This document shows positions 5,374 through 9,482 of a stretch of 9,482 nt of DNA, piece by piece. The stretch's first letter is position 1. The number at the start of each line of letters is the position of its first letter. A program made the position numbers and the translations under genes. The stretch comes from an uncultured Gaiellaceae bacterium (lineage in GTDB: Bacteria; Actinomycetota; Thermoleophilia; Gaiellales; Gaiellaceae), in contig CATPAS010000308.1 of NCBI GenBank assembly GCA_955652075.1, positions 1 to 9,482 on the forward strand. Direction: 5' to 3'. Below the pieces are notes generated by a model, which was given only the letters and a program-made list of their open reading frames with translations, had not been told where the DNA came from and made no database searches.

Positions 5374-7930
5374 GCCGTTCAACGCCCTGGTGCTTGCGGC
5401 TCTCGCGGTCGTCGTCACGGCCGTCCTCATCGCGGCCGGGGGTCACAGTGAAGGCGTAGCCCAGCAGGGAGAACCGAGCTGGCAGGGGCTCGCCGGCGCA
5501 CAGCGCCCCCGGGTCGCGGTCGGCCAGCGTGTCATCGTCGTGCTGAAAGCACCGGCGCTGGCGGATCGGGTCGGTCGCGTCGGAGGCCTGGCGACGAGCG
5601 AAGAGGAACGGACGTGGACGCAGACCGCTCTCTCGTCGCAGAAGCTGCTCGTAGCGCGCCTGCGCGTCGAGGGCGTCGTCGTCCAACCCGAGTTCAGTTA
5701 CACGCGCACTTTCAACGGCTTCTCGGCGGCCTTCGACGCGCGCGGCATCGCGCTGCTCGAGCGAGCCCCGGAAGTGGCGGGCGTCTACCCGGTGCGCGCG
5801 GCCTATCCCGCTTCCCTCAGCTCCAGTCTGCTGACGAGCTCCGGGTTCGGCGAGCGCCCGAACATCGGGCTCTCCGACAAAGACGGCCGCGGCGTCACGA
5901 TTGCTCTGCTCGACACGGGCGTCGATCGTGCCCAGCCCTTCCTGCGTGGTCGTGTCGCGAGCGGCATCGACATCGTCGGCGGTGAGGCCGGCGCGCTGGC
6001 GGCTTCGCGCCCGGATGAGCCGGCCCAGCTCGAGCGGCACGGTACGGAGATGGCGGGCCTGCTGGTCGGCTCCGGCGGCCCCGGCGCGCTCGCAGGCGTT
6101 GCGCCAGGGGCGACCGTGCTGCCGATCCGCGTCGCGGGTTGGCAGCGAGACGCGTCCGCCGGCTGGGCGGTGTACGGACGCACCGACCAGATCCTCGCCG
6201 GGCTCGAGCGAGCGGTCGACCCGAACGGCGACGGTGATGCGCACGATGCGGCGCGTGTCGCGTTGATCGGGGTAGCGGAGCCGTTTGCCGCTTTTGCCGA
6301 CGGGCCTCTTGCGCGGGCCGCTGCCGGCGCGACGCGTCTGGACACGCTGGTGGTCGCTCCCGCCGGGAACGACGGCCCTGCCGGTCCCGGGTACGGCAGC
6401 GTCTCAGGCCCGGGAGGGGCGCCCGCGGTCCTCACGGTCGGTGCCGTGGATCTCCGGCCGCGCTTCGGACAGGTGCGTGTCGTACTGCGCGCCGGCCTTC
6501 GGGTGGAGCTCGACGGGATGCGGCCACTTGCAGGGGCGGTCACTCCCACGCGTCCGCTCGACGTCGGAATCGGTGCGCCGAGATCGCAGACCACCAGCCC
6601 CGTCGGCTATAGCGGAGCGGTTCCGCTGCTCGACTTCTTCGATTCCCGCGGTTCCAGCCTGGTCGCCGGCCGCGCCGCGCTCCTCCCGGCCGGAGTCGAT
6701 CCCAATGGATCGGTTGCGAACGCCGCCCAGGCAGGAGCGGTCGCGGTGCTGTTCTACGGCGCGGATCTTCCCGCAGGCGGGATCGGCCTCGACGAGAGCG
6801 CTCCGATACCTGCGGTGTCCGTTCCCGAGGACGTGGCGCACACGCTTTTGGCGAGGATCCGCGGTGGCATACAGGCGACGGTGTCGCTCGGCGCCGTGCG
6901 GACCGAGTCGAACGCCGGGGAGGGGAGGGTGATGCCCTTCTCTTCCACCGGTCTGGCGTTCGACGGCCGCGTCAAACCTGAGGTCGTGGCGCCGGGCGTC
7001 GCACTCGAGACCGCCGAGCCGGGAGCCAACGCGGACGGCTCGGCTCGCTACGGCACGGTCAACGGGACGAGCGCGGCGTCGGCGCTCGTCGCCGGCTCCG
7101 CAGCGCTGCTTGCGCAGGCGCGCCCCTATCTCGATGCGGACGCGCTGAAGAGCCTGCTCGTGGGCTCGGCGCGCACGCTTCCCGACGATCTCGTCACGGC
7201 GCAGGGCGTTGGGCTGATCGACCTCGGCGGCGCCACCGCGACCGAGGTCGGCGCGAGCCCGGCGTCGCTCGCGCTCGGACGAGCCGGCAGCCGAAACTGG
7301 CGCACGGAGAATCAGGAATTCGTCCTGCGCAACGTCTCCTTCCGGCGCCTGATCCTTTCGCTCGACGTGAGCATCTCTCAAGAAGGAGCGGCGGCGCTCC
7401 GGTTCGATCTCACGCCGCAGCATTTCTCGCTCGGCCCCGGAAGATCGATCCGGGTCCACGTTCGGGCGCGAGTGACGAGCAAGCTCGTGGGAACGGCACC
7501 CGCTGAAGGAGTCGTGGTCGTCACGCCCGCGGCCGGCCGGGAAATTCGCGTGCCATGGACGATCACCTTCGGCCAACGCCCACCTGCGGGTCTCGCCTCC
7601 GTGCGGCTCTCGACGCGCGCGTTCTCACCTTCCGATGCTGCGCCGGTTTTGCTGAGCTTCGTAGCAGGCTCGGTGCAGCGTTCGGCCGGGGAGCCTGACG
7701 TCCTCCCGCTCTCTCGCCTCGATCTCGAACTGTGGAGCCCACGCGGCGGCCGCATCGGACTGCTCGCGCGCCTACGCGACGTGCTACCGGGTCGGTATTC
7801 GTTCGGGGTGACCGGCCGCGACCCGACGGGCGCTGTACTTGTGAAAGGCGATTATCGGCTCAGGCTGGTGGCGTTCGCGACCGATGCCGGGCCGCCGACG
7901 ATCCGGACGGTCGGGTTCACGATCAAGTAG
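5351..7930 (+). CDS. Secreted subtilisin-like serine protease (S8) with PA domain
   Basis: An 859-residue exported protease. A hydrophobic stretch at about residues 12-32 is a signal peptide or anchor. Residues about 55-152 resemble an inhibitor I9 propeptide. The catalytic residues are present: Asp188 in ALLDTGVD, His230 in RHGTEMAG, oxyanion Asn340 in APAGNDG and Ser574 in NGTSAAS. Between Asn and Ser lies an insertion of roughly residues 410-505 that looks like a protease-associated (PA) domain. From about 645 to the end there are two beta-rich regions, Fn3-like then FlgD/Ig-like (GRYSFGVTGRDPTG), with no sorting signal or C-terminal membrane segment. The motifs deviate slightly from HGTHVAG and GTSMAAP but keep the catalytic residues. 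ATG 5351, inside tsaD, gives the best signal peptide; TTG 5342 is an alternative. No clear Shine-Dalgarno. The substrate is unknown. Confidence 0.9.
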   Translation: MPTRPPREPFNALVLAALAVVVTAVLIAAGGHSEGVAQQGEPSWQGLAGAQRPRVAVGQRVIVVLKAPALADRVGRVGGLATSEEERTWTQTALSSQKLLVARLRVEGVVVQPEFSYTRTFNGFSAAFDARGIALLERAPEVAGVYPVRAAYPASLSSSLLTSSGFGERPNIGLSDKDGRGVTIALLDTGVDRAQPFLRGRVASGIDIVGGEAGALAASRPDEPAQLERHGTEMAGLLVGSGGPGALAGVAPGATVLPIRVAGWQRDASAGWAVYGRTDQILAGLERAVDPNGDGDAHDAARVALIGVAEPFAAFADGPLARAAAGATRLDTLVVAPAGNDGPAGPGYGSVSGPGGAPAVLTVGAVDLRPRFGQVRVVLRAGLRVELDGMRPLAGAVTPTRPLDVGIGAPRSQTTSPVGYSGAVPLLDFFDSRGSSLVAGRAALLPAGVDPNGSVANAAQAGAVAVLFYGADLPAGGIGLDESAPIPAVSVPEDVAHTLLARIRGGIQATVSLGAVRTESNAGEGRVMPFSSTGLAFDGRVKPEVVAPGVALETAEPGANADGSARYGTVNGTSAASALVAGSAALLAQARPYLDADALKSLLVGSARTLPDDLVTAQGVGLIDLGGATATEVGASPASLALGRAGSRNWRTENQEFVLRNVSFRRLILSLDVSISQEGAAALRFDLTPQHFSLGPGRSIRVHVRARVTSKLVGTAPAEGVVVVTPAAGREIRVPWTITFGQRPPAGLASVRLSTRAFSPSDAAPVLLSFVAGSVQRSAGEPDVLPLSRLDLELWSPRGGRIGLLARLRDVLPGRYSFGVTGRDPTGAVLVKGDYRLRLVAFATDAGPPTIRTVGFTIK

Positions 7931-7951
7931 GCTCCGCCGGCCCGCCGAGCC
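7930..7951 (+). terminator. Possible weak hairpin at the end of the subtilase gene
   Basis: GGCTC (7930-7934) and GAGCC (7947-7951) can form a five-base-pair GC stem with a 12-base loop that begins on the last base of the subtilase stop. It is followed by AAAAA rather than a T-run, so it is not a canonical intrinsic terminator. A TAGGCT (7928-7933), which could be a -10 for the next gene, overlaps it, but no matching -35 is visible. Confidence 0.22.
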
Positions 7952-7976
7952 AAAAATGTCCCCATTTGCGCGGAAA

Positions 7977-7982
7977 AAGGAG
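7977..7982 (+). promoter_or_regulatory. Strong Shine-Dalgarno site of the glutamate dehydrogenase gene
   Basis: AAGGAG ends five bases before the GTG at 7988 and sits in an A-rich patch. It is the clearest ribosome-binding site in the window and fixes the GTG as the start, suggesting a leadered and well-translated message. Confidence 0.75.
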
Positions 7983-7987
7983 CTGAC

Positions 7988-9262
7988 GTGACGACGGTCG
8001 ACGTGCCCATCTCGCACCTTCGCGAGAACCCCTACGAGATCGCGAAGTCCCAGCTGAGAAAAGTCGCCGACACGTTCGCGATCGATCCCAACCTCATCAA
8101 CGTTCTCCAGGAATGCAAAAAGGCCCTCGTCGTTTCGGTTCCCGTCTCGATGGACGACGGAACGACGCAAGTCTTCCAGGGCTACCGCGTCACGCACAAC
8201 GTCGCCCGCGGGCCCTCGAAGGGCGGCATCCGCTACCACGCCGACGTCACGCTCGACGAGGTCAAGGCGCTGGCGATGTGGATGACCTGGAAGTGCGCTC
8301 TATCCGGAATCCCGTTCGGGGGCGCCAAGGGCGGCGTCGTCTGCAATCCCAAGACGATGTCGGAGGGCGAGCTGCAGCGCATGACGCGCCGCTTCACCTC
8401 GGAGATCATCAACGAGATCGGGCCGGAGAAGGACATCCCCGCGCCGGACGTCGGCACCGACGGGCGCGTGATGGCGTGGATCTTCGACACGTACTCGATG
8501 AACAAGGGCCATTCGGTGCTCGGAGTCGTCACGGGCAAGCCGCTCACGATCGGCGGCTCGCTCGGCCGCGAAGAGGCGACAGCGCGGGGCGCCCTCTATT
8601 GCGTTCGCGAGGCCGTGCGCAAGCGGCAGCTGTCGCTGCAGGGCACGACCGTCGCGGTGCAGGGCTTCGGGAACGTCGGCTCCTATCTCGCGAAATTTCT
8701 CGCAGAGGACGGCGCGACGGTGATCGCCGTCTCGGACTCGACCTCGGGCCTCTACAACCCGAACGGCATCGACGTGCAGGCGGCGATCGCACACAAGCGT
8801 GAGACCGGCTCGCTCGCGGGTTTCAGGGGCGCCGACCCGATCTCGAACGAGGACCTGCTCGTGCTCGAGTGCGACGTCCTTGCGCCGTGCGCGCTGGAAC
8901 AGGTGATCACTGCGGAAAACGCGGACAAGGTCAAGGCGAAGATCATCGTGGAGGGTGCCAACGGCCCGGTAACACCTGCCGCCGACGAGATCCTCGAGGA
9001 GAAAGGCGTGCTCGTCCTCCCGGACATCCTCGCGAACGCCGGCGGCGTGATCGTCTCGTACTTCGAATGGGTCCAGGGACTGCAGGAGTACTTCTGGAAG
9101 GAAGCCGAGGTGAACGCGAAGCTGAACGACATCATCACGCGAGCGTTCAACGAAACGTGGAGCACGATGGAGAGCCGAGACATTTCGATGCGCCTGGCCG
9201 CCTACGGCCTGGCCGTCCAGCGCGTCTCGGAAGCGACGGTCACTCGCGGCATCTATCCGTAA
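7988..9262 (+). CDS. gdhA: Glu/Leu/Phe/Val dehydrogenase, probably NAD-dependent glutamate dehydrogenase
   Basis: The family interconverts an amino acid and its 2-oxo acid plus ammonia with NAD(P). The 424-residue length matches the hexameric glutamate dehydrogenases and exceeds that of most leucine or phenylalanine dehydrogenases. The N-terminal catalytic domain contains GPSKGGIRYH, then MTWKCALSGIPFGGAKGG with catalytic Lys114. The C-terminal Rossmann domain begins VAVQGFGNVG (GxGxxG at 226-231), with ILANAGGVIVSYFEWVQ further on, typical of GdhA. An Asp in AVSDS near the end of the second strand favours NAD over NADP, but that is inference. The gene starts with GTG behind a strong Shine-Dalgarno and is followed by two hairpin-forming sequences, so it is probably a single-gene transcript. 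Confidence 0.93.
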   Translation: MTTVDVPISHLRENPYEIAKSQLRKVADTFAIDPNLINVLQECKKALVVSVPVSMDDGTTQVFQGYRVTHNVARGPSKGGIRYHADVTLDEVKALAMWMTWKCALSGIPFGGAKGGVVCNPKTMSEGELQRMTRRFTSEIINEIGPEKDIPAPDVGTDGRVMAWIFDTYSMNKGHSVLGVVTGKPLTIGGSLGREEATARGALYCVREAVRKRQLSLQGTTVAVQGFGNVGSYLAKFLAEDGATVIAVSDSTSGLYNPNGIDVQAAIAHKRETGSLAGFRGADPISNEDLLVLECDVLAPCALEQVITAENADKVKAKIIVEGANGPVTPAADEILEEKGVLVLPDILANAGGVIVSYFEWVQGLQEYFWKEAEVNAKLNDIITRAFNETWSTMESRDISMRLAAYGLAVQRVSEATVTRGIYP

Positions 9263-9265
9263 TCC

Positions 9266-9294
9266 CACGCGGGGACCCATGGTTCCCCCGTGTG
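9266..9294 (+). terminator. Hairpin terminator after the glutamate dehydrogenase gene
   Basis: CACGCGGGG (9266-9274) pairs with CCCCGTGTG (9286-9294) over nine base pairs, one of them G-U, with an 11-base loop. It starts four bases after the dehydrogenase stop. No T-run follows, as is frequent for hairpin terminators of GC-rich actinobacteria. Placement and strength support the call; activity is inferred. Confidence 0.6.
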
Positions 9295-9306
9295 CCCCTC
9301 CAGTGC

Positions 9307-9347
9307 GCCTCCGGCTAACGTCGCTTCGCTGCCGTTAGCCTCCGGCT
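9307..9347 (+). repeat. Compound repeat: perfect 8-bp inverted repeat plus 10-bp direct repeat
   Basis: GGCTAACG (9313-9320) and CGTTAGCC (9333-9340) are perfect inverse complements around a 12-base centre. GCCTCCGGCT also occurs directly repeated at 9307-9316 and 9338-9347, overlapping both arms. The unit lies between the dehydrogenase terminator and the glutaredoxin-like gene, ending three bases before that ATG. It may be a second terminator, an operator or a copy of a dispersed palindromic element; the sequence alone does not decide. Confidence 0.6.
9336..9341 (+). promoter_or_regulatory. Putative -10 element of the glutaredoxin-like gene
   Basis: TAGCCT begins 15 bases before the ATG at 9351, the same distance as TAGACT before fmdB. 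It lies in the right arm of the inverted repeat. The start has no Shine-Dalgarno, which fits a leaderless message. No convincing -35 is visible at 16-19 bases upstream. Confidence 0.35.
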
Positions 9348-9350
9348 TAG

Positions 9351-9482
9351 ATGGGTCAGGTTCTCAAAGCGAAGGTCGTCCTGTACCACGCGAAGGGATG
9401 CCACTTGTGCGAGCGTGCCCGGGGAATCCTCGACCAGGTGGGCCACGAGGTCCCGTTCGACCTTCACGAGGTGGACATCGGC
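9351..9482 (+). CDS. Glutaredoxin-like (thioredoxin-fold) protein, N-terminal fragment (partial)
   Basis: The frame opens with ATG directly after an in-frame TAG and remains open for 44 codons to the window end. The peptide has a first beta strand (KVVLYHAKGC) leading into CHLC, a CxxC redox motif at residues 17-20, then a helix (ERARGILDQVG) and the start of a second strand, the order found in glutaredoxin-like DUF836 proteins. Such proteins exchange thiol-disulfides in the cytoplasm; the partner is unknown. No ribosome-binding site precedes the ATG. Family assignment is good but the length and C-terminus cannot be checked. Confidence 0.75.
   Translation, partial: MGQVLKAKVVLYHAKGCHLCERARGILDQVGHEVPFDLHEVDIG

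Noticed and set aside
4504..5430. 308-codon minus-strand frame opposite tsaD
   Set aside because: Mirror of the tsaD codon pattern, no motifs or plausible ribosome-binding site.
6404..7576. 390-codon minus-strand frame opposite the subtilase
   Set aside because: Long only because GC-rich codons suppress stops. The composition is Arg/Gly/Asp-rich without hydrophobic core pattern, and the plus strand carries the full subtilase catalytic set.
7931..7987. Riboswitch or attenuator in the leader of the dehydrogenase gene
   Set aside because: Only about 57 bases with one weak five-base-pair stem and no recognisable aptamer pattern; too short to support the claim.
8300..9280. 326-codon minus-strand frame opposite the glutamate dehydrogenase gene
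   Set aside because: Antisense shadow of a highly conserved enzyme with no independent motif.

Overview
The window is GC-rich, gene-dense bacterial chromosome. Gene content, a t6A operon in the order tsaE-tsaB-rimI-tsaD, weak or absent Shine-Dalgarno sites and apparent leaderless promoters suggest a high-GC actinobacterium, perhaps of the Thermoleophilia (Gaiellales/Solirubrobacterales-like). That placement is inference. I see no mobile element, CRISPR array, rRNA or tRNA.

Layout. Positions 1-73 (minus strand) hold the first codons of a divergent gene for a Rossmann-fold NAD(P)-binding protein. After a 72-base divergent spacer, 146-1975 encodes a secreted alpha/beta hydrolase of the tripeptidyl-aminopeptidase (S33) type with an unexplained C-terminal extension. 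From 2020 a tightly packed run follows: FmdB-type zinc ribbon, family 4 uracil-DNA glycosylase, TsaE, TsaB, RimI, TsaD and a secreted subtilase. Every junction except rimI/tsaD overlaps. TsaE appears to start at a CTG codon inside the glycosylase stop (CTGA). At 7988-9262 lies a Glu/Leu/Phe/Val-type dehydrogenase, most likely NAD-dependent glutamate dehydrogenase, with the clearest ribosome-binding site of the window. It is followed by a GC-rich hairpin, a perfect inverted repeat, and the first 44 codons of a glutaredoxin-like gene cut by the window end.

How the genes work together. TsaB, TsaD and TsaE form the core that installs t6A at position 37 of ANN-decoding tRNAs, using threonylcarbamoyl-AMP made by a TsaC/Sua5 enzyme that is not in this window. 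RimI acetylates ribosomal protein S18. The glycosylase removes uracil from DNA and ends in QLGLF, which resembles a sliding-clamp-binding peptide. The subtilase and the hydrolase are exported peptidase-type enzymes.

The most interesting signals are not a new multi-gene system but small features: the terminal clamp-like motif on the glycosylase, the CTG start of tsaE, a perfect 8-bp hairpin against the tsaD start codon, a recurring TAGNCT element 15-16 bases before start codons that lack ribosome-binding sites, and an inverted repeat whose right arm contains one of these elements.
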